Assembly (NCBI GenBank): GCA_902602575.1
Contig: CACKRX010000004.1
Span: 1-32,790 of the forward strand
Reading direction: 5' to 3'
Length of the DNA stretch: 32,790 nt
DNA from: an uncultured Pelagibacteraceae bacterium
GTDB taxonomy: Bacteria > Pseudomonadota > Alphaproteobacteria > Pelagibacterales > Pelagibacteraceae
Part shown: positions 23,470 through 32,535 of the stretch, one piece after another
Numbering within the stretch: the stretch's first letter is position 1
How the letters are laid out: each line of letters starts with the position of its first letter
The notes under the pieces: generated by a model
Databases searched by the model: none
The model's input: the letters and a program-made list of their open reading frames with translations, nothing else
What the model was told of the DNA's origin: nothing
Translations under genes and position numbers: made by a program

Positions 23470-24047
23470 AAATTAAATTTCCTAATTACCTAACAATCGG
23501 TCGAATAATAATAGTCCCCTTTTTTGTTTTAGCATATTATTTACCAGGATTTTATGGAGACATAATACCATTCACTTTATTTGTAGTTGCGTCTTTCACT
23601 GATTTCTTAGACGGCTTACTTGCGAGACTATATAAGGAAGAGTCTAAGCTTGGAGAACTTTTAGATCCTATCGCTGATAAAATTATTGTAGCAGCTGCTT
23701 TGATTTTACTTGTAATGGATGGAACCATTAAAAATTACGAGGTAATAGCTGCGATAATTATTTTAACTCGAGAAATTTTAATTTCTGGTTTAAGAGAATT
23801 CTTAGCAAAAGGACAAGTGAATTTACCAGTATCGGGATTGGCTAAATTAAAAACTTTTTTACAGATGTTTTCAATATCTTTACTTTTGACTGGAGAAACA
23901 GGGAATAAAATTTTTAACTTTCAAGATTATAATGCTCAAACTATTGGTATTATCTTATTATGGCTTTCAGCTTTTCTTACTTTATACACTGCTTATGACT
24001 ATTTGAGAAAAGGTATCGACCATGCAATATCAGAAGATAGTAAGTAG
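23466..24047 (+). CDS. pgsA: CDP-diacylglycerol-glycerol-3-phosphate 3-phosphatidyltransferase
   Basis: [19 protein letters not shown] start and CDP-alcohol phosphotransferase motif DFLDGLLAR...[14 protein letters not shown] overlap with uvrC. Confidence 0.95.
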   Translation: MKIKFPNYLTIGRIIIVPFFVLAYYLPGFYGDIIPFTLFVVASFTDFLDGLLARLYKEESKLGELLDPIADKIIVAAALILLVMDGTIKNYEVIAAIIILTREILISGLREFLAKGQVNLPVSGLAKLKTFLQMFSISLLLTGETGNKIFNFQDYNAQTIGIILLWLSAFLTLYTAYDYLRKGIDHAISEDSK

Positions 24048-24929
24048 TTAAGCGGCAATTTTTTTTCTTACAAAAGATTGGTAACTATCTGATAAATCCA
24101 TAATTGTTTTGCAAACCTTATAATCAAAGTTTGATATTTTTGAAACTGGTGTAACCTCTGCAGCGGTACCTGTCAAAAAACATCCCACAAATTCTTTTAG
24201 TTCATTAGGTGGAATTTTTCTCTCAATGACTTTTATACTTTTAGATTTTGCTATTTCGATTACTGTTCTTCTTGTAATTCCATCTAAAAATGAGTCTGGA
24301 ACTGGCGTGTGTAAATCTCCTTTAGAATCTTTAAAAAAAATATTTGCGCCAGTTGCTTCTGCTACGTTTCCCTCATGATCTAACATTAATGAGTCTGTAT
24401 AACCTTGTCTTTCCGCTTCATGTTTTGACAAAGTGCAAATCATATAAAGCCCCGAAGCTTTTGTATCCCATGGAATCGAGTCAGGAGAAGGTCTTCTCCA
24501 ATTTGAAATATTCAATTTAATACCTTCTGTTTTAAGTTTGGGGTCAAAATAAGATCCCCATTCCCAAGTTGCAATAGCTACGTGAATTTTTGTTTGCTGA
24601 GCTGATATTGCCATCATCTCACTTCCCCTCCAGGCTACAGGTCTTACATAACCGTTTTTAACGTTTTGAGCGGCTACAATTTTTTTGGTTGCATTGTTTA
24701 TTTCGCTTTCCGAATAAGGTATTTCAAAACCCATCCTTTTTGCAGAATAAAAAAATCTTGAAGTATGTTCTTCAAGCTTAAAAATGTTACCATCATAAAC
24801 TCTTTCACCTTCAAATACACAACTTCCATAGTGTAATCCATGACTTAATACATGTAACTTAACATCAGACCAATCAACTAAGTCTGAATTGTACCATATT
24901 TTACCGTTTCTTTTATCGTAAGGAATCAT
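24048..24929 (-). CDS. ilvE: Branched-chain amino acid aminotransferase
   Basis: Class IV aminotransferase: HGLHYGSCVFEGERVYDG, EATGANIFF, LDGITRRTVIEIA, CFLTGTAAEVTPVSKI. Confidence 0.94.
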   Translation of the reverse strand: MIPYDKRNGKIWYNSDLVDWSDVKLHVLSHGLHYGSCVFEGERVYDGNIFKLEEHTSRFFYSAKRMGFEIPYSESEINNATKKIVAAQNVKNGYVRPVAWRGSEMMAISAQQTKIHVAIATWEWGSYFDPKLKTEGIKLNISNWRRPSPDSIPWDTKASGLYMICTLSKHEAERQGYTDSLMLDHEGNVAEATGANIFFKDSKGDLHTPVPDSFLDGITRRTVIEIAKSKSIKVIERKIPPNELKEFVGCFLTGTAAEVTPVSKISNFDYKVCKTIMDLSDSYQSFVRKKIAA

Positions 24930-24994
24930 ATTAAAAAGATTTATTTATAAAAAATATATTCCTATATATAATATGTCAATATAACTTACCAATT

Positions 24995-25438
24995 ATGAAA
25001 AATCTTCTTTACTTAAAAGATGAACAATTAAAAGGTTTTATTGAAAAAATCTTTGTTGGTTACAGGGAAACATTTAATGATTCAAAAAAAGTCCTAAAAA
25101 AATACAATTTAGGGACCGCTCATCACAAAGCTATGCATTTAATATCTTATTATAATGGAATAACTATCACTCAATTACTTAATAAGCTCAATGTAACGAA
25201 ACAAAGTCTAAATAGAGTAATAAATGATTTAAAAAAATTAAATTATTTAGAATTTAAAAAGGATACTAAAGATACAAGAGTGAAACATATTTTTTTAAAT
25301 GATAGGGGTAAGAAAATATTTGAGGAAATTTTCCTATCTCAAAAAAAAAGGATTTACAAAGCTTTGCTTAATTCAAGTTCAAAAGAAGTGATTAACTTTG
25401 ATTTAGTTTTAAAGAGAATAATTGATGGAAAGTTTTAA
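24995..25438 (+). CDS. MarR-family transcriptional regulator (PetP-like by context)
   Basis: Winged-helix pattern ITQLLNKLNVTKQSLNRVINDLKKLNYLEFKKDTKDTRVKHIFLNDRGKKIFEE. Confidence 0.87.
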   Translation: MKNLLYLKDEQLKGFIEKIFVGYRETFNDSKKVLKKYNLGTAHHKAMHLISYYNGITITQLLNKLNVTKQSLNRVINDLKKLNYLEFKKDTKDTRVKHIFLNDRGKKIFEEIFLSQKKRIYKALLNSSSKEVINFDLVLKRIIDGKF

Positions 25439-26102
25439 ATCACATATTTTAGTTATTGATGATGATGAAGGAATAAGGTCGTTACTTAAACAATTTTTAA
25501 ACGAAAAAGGTTATCTAGTGAATACTGCATCTAACGCATCTGAGGCTCAAGAAAAGATTTCAATTATAAAATTTGATCTTTTAGTCTTAGATATAATGAT
25601 GCCCGGTAAAAGTGGTTTAGAATTCATCTCTGAAAATAAAAATAATCTAAATGTACCGATAATTCTACTTACAGCGAAAGGAGAGGCAAGTGAAAGAGTT
25701 GAGGGATTGGAAACAGGCGCAGATGATTACTTGCCCAAGCCTTTTGAACCTAAGGAACTTTTATTAAGGATTAATAATATCTTAAGGAAAACAAAAAAGA
25801 TTAATTTGAAACATGTGATAGAATTTGGCTCAATTAAAATAGATTTAAATAAGTTGATGATTACTAATCAAAATAGTAATTTTAAAATTAACAACACTGA
25901 AAAAATAATTTTAGAAAAAATGATTAATAATCCTGGGAAAGTATTTTCAAGAATTGACATTGGAAATTTAATAGAGATTGATAAAGAAAGATCTATAGAC
26001 GTCATAATTACAAGGCTTAGAAAAAAAATTGAGACTGATCCAAAAAATCCTAAATATTTACAAACAATAAGAGGTTCCGGCTATGTTCTCTGGGTTGAGT
26101 AG
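25425..26102 (+). CDS. OmpR/PetR-type response regulator
   Basis: Receiver: VIDDDEGIRSLLKQFL, LVLDIMMPGKSGLEF, LLTAKGE, GADDYLPKPFEPKELLLRI; C-terminal winged helix ending RSIDVIITRLRKKIETDPKNPKYLQTIRGSGYVL. ORF track begins at TTG 25422; ATG 25425 is likelier. Confidence 0.95.
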   Translation: MESFKSHILVIDDDEGIRSLLKQFLNEKGYLVNTASNASEAQEKISIIKFDLLVLDIMMPGKSGLEFISENKNNLNVPIILLTAKGEASERVEGLETGADDYLPKPFEPKELLLRINNILRKTKKINLKHVIEFGSIKIDLNKLMITNQNSNFKINNTEKIILEKMINNPGKVFSRIDIGNLIEIDKERSIDVIITRLRKKIETDPKNPKYLQTIRGSGYVLWVE

Positions 26103-27396
26103 TTATATTAAAAAATTGCTTCCAAAAAGACTTTTTTATAGAGCCTTACTAATAGTAGCTACACCAATAATAATATTACAGGTTATCATATCAATTGTAT
26201 TCTTCGATAGCCTTTGGATAAAAACTAATAAAGGTATGACTAGAGCTCTAATAGGTGAAATTAAATTTTTTATAAATGCCTACGAAAATGAAGAATACGA
26301 AAAAGATAATTTGATTAAATTATTTAAAGAACATCATAATTTTAATGTAAAATTTCAAACATTTGGAGATCTACCAGAAACAAATATGGAAAGATGGTTT
26401 AGTCCCATGGATAGGACTTTAAGAAGAGAATTAAAAAATAATTTCGGTAAATATTGGTTTGATACAACCTCATATAAAGAATTGATTGAATTAAAAATTG
26501 AGTATTTAAATGGTTACTTTGAATTTTTAATTCCAAAAGATAGAGTCACAAATACCTCAGCGAGATTGTTTGCTCTATGGATTACCTTCCCTGCATTTTT
26601 GTTAATTGCAGTAGCTTTAATTTTCTTGAAAAATCAGACTCGCCCAATAATTAATTTGGCAAGAGCATCAGAAAAATTTGGAAGAGGTGAAGATGTTGAG
26701 GAGTTTAGACCTTCGGGAGCTTTAGAGATTAGACAGGCTGGTTTTGAGTTTGAGAGAATGAGAAAAAGAATCTTGAGACATTTAAACCAAAGATCTGAAA
26801 TGTTATCAGGTATAAGTCATGACTTGAGAACTCCACTCACTAGAATAAAACTTCAGCTTGCTCTAATAAAAGATAAAAAGATTTCTCATAAACTATCTGA
26901 AGATGTTGAGGAGATGGAGAAAATGTTAAATGAATACCTTCAATTTACTAGCTCTACATCATCTGAAAAAACTGAACTTTTTGATATTTCAAAATTATTA
27001 AGTCATTCAATTATGAAATATGAAAATAAAAATGTAACTTCAAATATAGAGCAAAAGATTTTTTTCAATGGAAGGAAAAGTTTAATAAATAGATGCATAG
27101 ATAACTTAATTAATAATTCCCTTAAATACTCAAATAAAGTTTTGGTAAATTTAAAAAAGATTCATAAAAGCTTGATAATTACTGTTGATGACGACGGTCC
27201 TGGAATAGCTGAAAGTGAATATGAAAACGTTTTTAAACCATTTTACAAAATTAATAAAGGAAGAGGTGACTCTAAGTCTAGTGTTGGCTTAGGTTTATCA
27301 ATCTCATCAGATGTAGTGAGATCCCATGGGGGTAGTATTACATTGGATAAATCCAGTCTTGGCGGATTAAGGGTTAAAATCTCTTTGCCTTTTTAA
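26083..27396 (+). CDS. EnvZ-type sensor histidine kinase
   Basis: Two TM segments, HAMP-like region, H-box MLSGISHDLRTPLTRIKLQLAL, N-box INRCIDNLINNSLKYS, DDDGPGI, GLGLSI. Confidence 0.95.
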   Translation: MFSGLSSYIKKLLPKRLFYRALLIVATPIIILQVIISIVFFDSLWIKTNKGMTRALIGEIKFFINAYENEEYEKDNLIKLFKEHHNFNVKFQTFGDLPETNMERWFSPMDRTLRRELKNNFGKYWFDTTSYKELIELKIEYLNGYFEFLIPKDRVTNTSARLFALWITFPAFLLIAVALIFLKNQTRPIINLARASEKFGRGEDVEEFRPSGALEIRQAGFEFERMRKRILRHLNQRSEMLSGISHDLRTPLTRIKLQLALIKDKKISHKLSEDVEEMEKMLNEYLQFTSSTSSEKTELFDISKLLSHSIMKYENKNVTSNIEQKIFFNGRKSLINRCIDNLINNSLKYSNKVLVNLKKIHKSLIITVDDDGPGIAESEYENVFKPFYKINKGRGDSKSSVGLGLSISSDVVRSHGGSITLDKSSLGGLRVKISLPF

Positions 27397-27616
27397 CTTT
27401 TTTTGACTTTAAAGTTTTGATTTCCTTTTCTAATTTTTCTATTCGTTTCTTTAATACCTCAGTTTCCTCTTTGGTAGAAATCTTCATCCTTAAAACAATC
27501 TCATCCCTTTGAGATCTTACAATATTAACGATTTCTTCGCTTAAATCTTGATAAGATATAATTCCTTGTTCAAATAATTTTGCAAATTTTTCAATGATAA
27601 ATTTAGACTTTGACAT
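27374..27616 (-). CDS. ubiK: UbiK/BMFP-domain accessory factor
   Basis: 80 aa; KLFEQGIISYQDLSEEIVNIVRSQRDEIVLRMKISTKEETEVLKKRIEKLEKEIKTL: helix plus C-terminal coiled coil typical of UbiK/YqiC. Confidence 0.78.
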   Translation of the reverse strand: MSKSKFIIEKFAKLFEQGIISYQDLSEEIVNIVRSQRDEIVLRMKISTKEETEVLKKRIEKLEKEIKTLKSKKVKKAKRF

Positions 27617-27660
27617 ATTTTTTTTTTTTACGATAGTATATCTTATATTTCATTTTTATA

Positions 27661-28425
27661 ATGTTTGTAAATAATCTAGATCCTGTCGCATTTGAATTTT
27701 TATCCTTTCAAATAAGGTGGTATTCATTAGCATATATTTTTGGTTTTTTAATAGGTTGGTTTTATATTAAAAATTTCTTAATTAAAGATTTGAGGGAAAA
27801 AACTTTAGTCGATGACTATATCACTTATCTAATTTTAGGGGTGATTATTGGTGGAAGGCTAGGCTACGTAATTTTTTATAATTTTTTTTATTATTTAAGT
27901 CATCCTTTTGAAATATTTTTTATTTGGCAAGGTGGAATGTCTTTCCATGGTGGCTTGCTGGGTGTTTGCTTAGCCGCTTATATATTTACTCAAAAAAATA
28001 ATTTAAACTTTTTTAGATATACAGATTTTGTGTCCCTTACAGCGCCAATAGGAATTTTTTTAGGTAGAGTTGCGAATTTTATAAATTCTGAACTTTACGG
28101 CAGAGAAACTGATTTTATTTTTTCAGTTAATTTTAATAGAGTAGATAATCTTTTTAGGCATCCTTCGCAACTATACGAAAGTTTTTTTGAAGGTATCGTT
28201 TTGTTCGTAATTCTAAGTTTTCTTTGGAAAAAATTTTCAGAAGTTCCTGGAGTAATATCATCACTATTTCTAATTTTTTATTCTCTTTTTAGATTTATAA
28301 TTGAGTTTACAAGGGAACCAGATGCTCATCTAGATCTCTTAATGAATATTTTTACATATGGGCAGATGTTATCAATTGCATTTTTTATTTCTGGAATAAT
28401 ACTTTTTAAATTGGTAAAAAAATGA
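27661..28425 (+). CDS. lgt: Prolipoprotein diacylglyceryl transferase
   Basis: IRWYSLAYIFGFLIGW, GVIIGGRLGYVIFYN, WQGGMSFHGGLLGV, GRVANFINSELYGR, HPSQLYESFFEG, FIIEFTREPD. Confidence 0.97.
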   Translation: MFVNNLDPVAFEFLSFQIRWYSLAYIFGFLIGWFYIKNFLIKDLREKTLVDDYITYLILGVIIGGRLGYVIFYNFFYYLSHPFEIFFIWQGGMSFHGGLLGVCLAAYIFTQKNNLNFFRYTDFVSLTAPIGIFLGRVANFINSELYGRETDFIFSVNFNRVDNLFRHPSQLYESFFEGIVLFVILSFLWKKFSEVPGVISSLFLIFYSLFRFIIEFTREPDAHLDLLMNIFTYGQMLSIAFFISGIILFKLVKK

Positions 28426-29471
28426 TCACTAAGACTCAATCACTGGATAATTTTATTGATAAATCTCTTTATGAAAAAAATAAAGGTTATTATCAAAGAA
28501 AAAGAGAATTTGGTCGTAGAGGAGATTTTATTACATCTCCAGGAATTTCAAAACTTTTTTCTGAAATGATTGCTATTTGGATTGTATCATTTTGGGAAAA
28601 TTTAAATAAACCAGAAAAAATCAATTTAGTAGAATTGGGTGCAGGAAACGGAGAGCTCCTAGAAGTCTTAATTAATACATTAAATAAATTAGAAATTGTA
28701 AAAGATAAATTCAAATTTTTTATTTTTGAAAAAAGCGTGTCTCTTAAAAAATTACAAAAAAAAAAATTTTCAAAAAGTGTTAAGTGGTTAGATAATTTTG
28801 ATAAATTGCCAAATTCTCCAACTATATTTTTGGCTAACGAATTTTTTGATGCTTTGCCAATAAAGCAGTTTATTAAAATAAATGATGAATGGTATGAAAA
28901 TTTTGTATTATTAAATAAAAGCGGAAAATTCTCTCTTGAGAAGAAAAAAGTTACTAAAAAAAAAATGAAGAAAATTTTTAATCAAGGGATCGACGAAAAT
29001 CAAAATTTTATAGAATTTTCACCTTTAATGGTCAAATATCTAAAAAGTATTTGTAAAAAAATCAAATCTTCTGCAGGGGGTATTTTATTAATTGATTATG
29101 GTACCTCTGACAAAAAAATGTACGATAGTTTACAAGCGATTAAAAATCATAAAAAAGTAAATATTTTTGATGACTACCAAAATATTGATATAACACATCA
29201 TGTAAATTTTAACTTTATCAAACAAATTGTAAATTTAAATGGATTAAAAGTTGGTGGTATTGCTAATCAAGGAAGTTTTTTAAAAAATATGGGAATAGAT
29301 TTAAGAGCTGAAATAACATCAAAAAAAATGAGTTTCTTAAAAAAAACAGATCTTTACACAAGAATAAGAAGGCTAACACACAAAGATGAGATGGGTGAAT
29401 TGTTTAAAGTAATTTTTGTAACCACGAAAGATAACAATTTTAAGACAGGGTTTAATGACATTAAAATCTAA
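28422..29471 (+). CDS. SAM-dependent methyltransferase, MidA/NDUFAF7 family
   Basis: GYYQRKREFGRRGDFITSPGISKLFSEMIAIWI, VELGAGNGELL, FLANEFFDALPIKQF, LLIDYG motifs; ATGA overlap with lgt. Confidence 0.9.
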   Translation: MITKTQSLDNFIDKSLYEKNKGYYQRKREFGRRGDFITSPGISKLFSEMIAIWIVSFWENLNKPEKINLVELGAGNGELLEVLINTLNKLEIVKDKFKFFIFEKSVSLKKLQKKKFSKSVKWLDNFDKLPNSPTIFLANEFFDALPIKQFIKINDEWYENFVLLNKSGKFSLEKKKVTKKKMKKIFNQGIDENQNFIEFSPLMVKYLKSICKKIKSSAGGILLIDYGTSDKKMYDSLQAIKNHKKVNIFDDYQNIDITHHVNFNFIKQIVNLNGLKVGGIANQGSFLKNMGIDLRAEITSKKMSFLKKTDLYTRIRRLTHKDEMGELFKVIFVTTKDNNFKTGFNDIKI

Positions 29472-30210
29472 AAAATTAATAAAGTTTAAAAATGTTTCAC
29501 ATGGTTTTTTTGGGAAAAAAGGAGGAGTATCAAATGGAATTTATAGCGCCTTGAATTGTGGCCCTGGTTCAAATGATAAGATTTCTAATGTAAAAAAAAA
29601 TTTAAAAATTGTTTCGAGAAAGCTTAAAGTTTCCCCTAAAAACTTAATATTGCTTAAACAAACACATAGTAACAAATGTCACTTTATTTTGAAAAGACCC
29701 TCAAAAAAACTCATTGGAGATGGTTTGATTACAACAAAGAAAAATTTAGCTTTAGGTATTTTAACTGCTGATTGTGCTCCAGTTCTTATTTATGACAAAA
29801 AATTGCCAATGATTGCAGCTATCCATGTTGGGTGGAAGGGCGCTTTTAAAAATATTTTAAAAAAGTGTATAAAATTTATGATTAAAAAAGGCTCTGAAAA
29901 CCAAAATATTTCTGCAGTAATAGGTCCATCAATATTCAGGGAAAACTATGAGGTAAAGAGGAATTTTATGAAAAAATTTTTAAACCTTAATAGTCGAAAT
30001 CGAAAATTTTTTTACTTAAAAAAAACTAAAATTTTTTTTAATTTAAAAGAATTTATCAGATATCAGTTAAGATCATTAAAGATTAATAATATAGATATAA
30101 TTAACAAAGATACTTTCAAAAATAGTAGTGAATTCTTTAGTGCTAGGAGAGCCTTAAAAAATAAAGAGAACGATTATGGTAGAAATATATCTATAATTAT
30201 GCTTAAATAA
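29455..30210 (+). CDS. pgeF: Peptidoglycan editing factor PgeF / YfiH laccase-domain family
   Basis: HGFFGKKGGVSNGIYSALNCG, LLKQTHSNKCHFI, LTADCAPVLIYD, AAIHVGWKGAFKNIL. Confidence 0.92.
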   Translation: MTLKSKKLIKFKNVSHGFFGKKGGVSNGIYSALNCGPGSNDKISNVKKNLKIVSRKLKVSPKNLILLKQTHSNKCHFILKRPSKKLIGDGLITTKKNLALGILTADCAPVLIYDKKLPMIAAIHVGWKGAFKNILKKCIKFMIKKGSENQNISAVIGPSIFRENYEVKRNFMKKFLNLNSRNRKFFYLKKTKIFFNLKEFIRYQLRSLKINNIDIINKDTFKNSSEFFSARRALKNKENDYGRNISIIMLK

Positions 30211-30224
30211 CTTCTTTCTAAAAA

Positions 30225-31157
30225 ATGAAACTTCTCACAGGAAACAGCAATAAAAATCTCAGTTCAAAAATTGCAAAATTTCTAAAAGAAAAACTTGTAA
30301 ATTCTAATATCAGAAAATTTAAGGACGGTGAAATTTATGTAGAGATAAATGAAAATATAAGAGGTAATAATATTTTTTTCATTCAGTCAGTATCTTCCCC
30401 AGCAAATGACAATTTAATGGAGATGTTGCTTTGCATAGATGCTCTCAAAAGATCATCTGCTAAAAATATTACAGCAGTAATTCCTTATTTTGGTTATGCG
30501 AGACAAGATAGAAAAGTAGTGCCTAGAACTTCTATTTCTGCAAAACTAGTTTCAAATTTAATTACAAAAGCAGGAGCTGATAGAGTTGTCACGGTAGATT
30601 TGCACGCTGGTCAAATTCAAGGTTTTTTTGATATTCCAGTTGATAACCTTTTTACAACACCATTATTTGCAAGACATATTAAGAAAAAAATTAAAAGTAA
30701 AAATATAATTTGTGTTGCGCCTGACGTTGGGGGAGTTGAGCGGACAAGGGCCCTCGGAAGAAATTTAAATGTAGGACTTGCAATTATTGATAAGAGGAGA
30801 CCAAAGCCTGGTCAATCTCAAGTCATGAATGTAATTGGAGATGTGAAAGGAAAAACTTGCATAATAAATGATGACATAATCGACTCTGGTGGTACAATTA
30901 TAAATGCTGCTAAGGCGCTTAAACAAAGAGGTGCAAAAGACGTTTATGTTTATATTACTCACGGTGTTTTAAGTGGAGATGCTGTTAAAGCTATTAAAAA
31001 TTCTCCAATCAAAAAACTTGTTATTACAGACACAATTAATAATGAGAATAAAGTAAGATCCGCAAAAAATATCGAAATTTTGTCAATTTCTAACTTAATG
31101 GGTGAAGCAATTAGAAGAATATCAAATTCTACATCTGTTTCATTTTTGTTTAAATAA
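30225..31157 (+). CDS. prs: Ribose-phosphate pyrophosphokinase
   Basis: FKDGEIYVEINENIRG, VIPYFGYARQDRK, VDLHAGQIQGFF, INDDIIDSGGTI PRPP loop. Confidence 0.97.
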   Translation: MKLLTGNSNKNLSSKIAKFLKEKLVNSNIRKFKDGEIYVEINENIRGNNIFFIQSVSSPANDNLMEMLLCIDALKRSSAKNITAVIPYFGYARQDRKVVPRTSISAKLVSNLITKAGADRVVTVDLHAGQIQGFFDIPVDNLFTTPLFARHIKKKIKSKNIICVAPDVGGVERTRALGRNLNVGLAIIDKRRPKPGQSQVMNVIGDVKGKTCIINDDIIDSGGTIINAAKALKQRGAKDVYVYITHGVLSGDAVKAIKNSPIKKLVITDTINNENKVRSAKNIEILSISNLMGEAIRRISNSTSVSFLFK

Positions 31158-31202
31158 TTTACTTGTTTTATTAACTAACTTGAGTTAAAACGCTTTTTCT
31201 CT

Positions 31203-31943
31203 ATGAATACGATCGATGCAAGTTTAAGAAATACTAAAACTTCTGGTGAAGTAAATAAACTCAGATCAGAGGGTAATATTCCTGGCATAGTCTATGGTGG
31301 AAAATATGAAACTCAAAAGATATCTATTTCAAAAAAATTATTGAAAAATCTTATCGAGAAAGAGAACTTTTTATCAAGTATATTAAATTTAAAAATTGAT
31401 GGCAAAGATGAAAATGTTTTGCCTAAAGAAATTTCTTACGATATCTTAACTGATGATCCAATCCATATTGACTTTTTAAGAATTGTAAAAGGTTCAAGCG
31501 TCATAATTGAAATACCGGTAAATTTTATTAATACTGAAAAATCTCCTGGTTTGAAAAGAGGTGGTGTATTAAATATAGTTCGTAGAAAAGTAGAGCTTAA
31601 ATGTCCATCTGAAAATATTCCAAGTGAACTGGTTGTTGACTTAGATGGAGTTGATATAGGACATTCTTTTAAAATTTCTTCAATTAAACTTCCTGAAAAT
31701 GTTGAACCAACTATTCGTGGTAGAGACTTTGTAATCGCAACTGTAGCAGCACCAACAGTTATTAAAGAACCAGAAAAACCAGCAGAGACAGAAGAAGGAG
31801 CAGAAGGTGCGGAAGCAGCAGCTGCAACTGGTGAAGGAGCTGCAGAAACTGGTGATACAAAAGATGCTAAAGGGGCTGAGGGTGAGAAAAAAGAAGCTGA
31901 TAAAAAAGAGGACCCAAAAAAAGGTCAGCCTGAAAAAAAATAA
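31203..31943 (+). CDS. rplY: 50S ribosomal protein L25/general stress protein Ctc with low-complexity C-terminal tail
   Basis: Core (RSEGNIPGIVYGG..., HIDFLRI..., CTC/TL5 domain) plus Ala/Glu/Lys/Gly-rich C-terminus. Confidence 0.94.
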   Translation: MNTIDASLRNTKTSGEVNKLRSEGNIPGIVYGGKYETQKISISKKLLKNLIEKENFLSSILNLKIDGKDENVLPKEISYDILTDDPIHIDFLRIVKGSSVIIEIPVNFINTEKSPGLKRGGVLNIVRRKVELKCPSENIPSELVVDLDGVDIGHSFKISSIKLPENVEPTIRGRDFVIATVAAPTVIKEPEKPAETEEGAEGAEAAAATGEGAAETGDTKDAKGAEGEKKEADKKEDPKKGQPEKK

Positions 31944-31970
31944 TTTACAATTGAAGAATTTAATTAAATA

Positions 31971-32531
31971 ATGTTACTTTTTGTTGGCTTAGGAAATCCT
32001 ACACCGAATTCTGAAAATAATAGACACAACATCGGTTTTAAAATTATTGACGCAATAAATAATAAATTTAAATTATCAAAACAAAAACCAAAATTTAAAG
32101 GACTTCTTACAACCGGAAGTATCAATAATAAAAAAGTCTACGCAATAAAACCTCTAACCTTTATGAATAATTCAGGAATATGTATCAGAGAATTAATGGA
32201 GTACTTTAAAATTGATGCAGAAGATGTAATTGTTTTCCATGATGATTTAGATATTGATTTTGGGAAAGTTAAAGCAAAGTTTGGGGGCTCGGATGCAGGT
32301 CATAATGGTATTGCCTCAATTGATAAGTTTATAGGAAAAGAATATTCAAGAGTTCGAATTGGTATTGGCAAACCGAAAAATAACATGGCAGTGAATAACC
32401 ACGTCCTGAAAGATTTTGACGAAGATGAGAAAACAGAACTTGAGTCAATAAAAGAAAATATCACAGATAACTTATCAATTCTCATTGAAAAAAAACTGGA
32501 CTTATTTTCAAGTACCATAAACAATAAATAA
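31971..32531 (+). CDS. pth: Peptidyl-tRNA hydrolase
   Basis: FVGLGNPTPNSENNRHNIGFKIID, KPLTFMNNSG, VFHDDLDIDFGKVKAKFGGSDAGHNGIASI. Confidence 0.97.
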   Translation: MLLFVGLGNPTPNSENNRHNIGFKIIDAINNKFKLSKQKPKFKGLLTTGSINNKKVYAIKPLTFMNNSGICIRELMEYFKIDAEDVIVFHDDLDIDFGKVKAKFGGSDAGHNGIASIDKFIGKEYSRVRIGIGKPKNNMAVNNHVLKDFDEDEKTELESIKENITDNLSILIEKKLDLFSSTINNK

Positions 32532-32535
32532 TTAA

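Noticed and set aside
24952-24974. ATATT-N9-AATAT inverted repeat in the ilvE/marR divergent region as a MarR operator
   Set aside because: The region is almost pure A/T, so short inverted repeats are expected by chance.
27374-27616. 80-aa ORF as a spurious ORF opposite the HK end
   Set aside because: Kept as a real gene: its sequence follows the UbiK/BMFP pattern and only 23 nt overlap the kinase gene.
31171-31188. TTAACT-N6-AGTTAA upstream of rplY as a terminator for prs
   Set aside because: Short AT-rich arms and no immediate U tract; kept only as a comparison to the carA palindrome.
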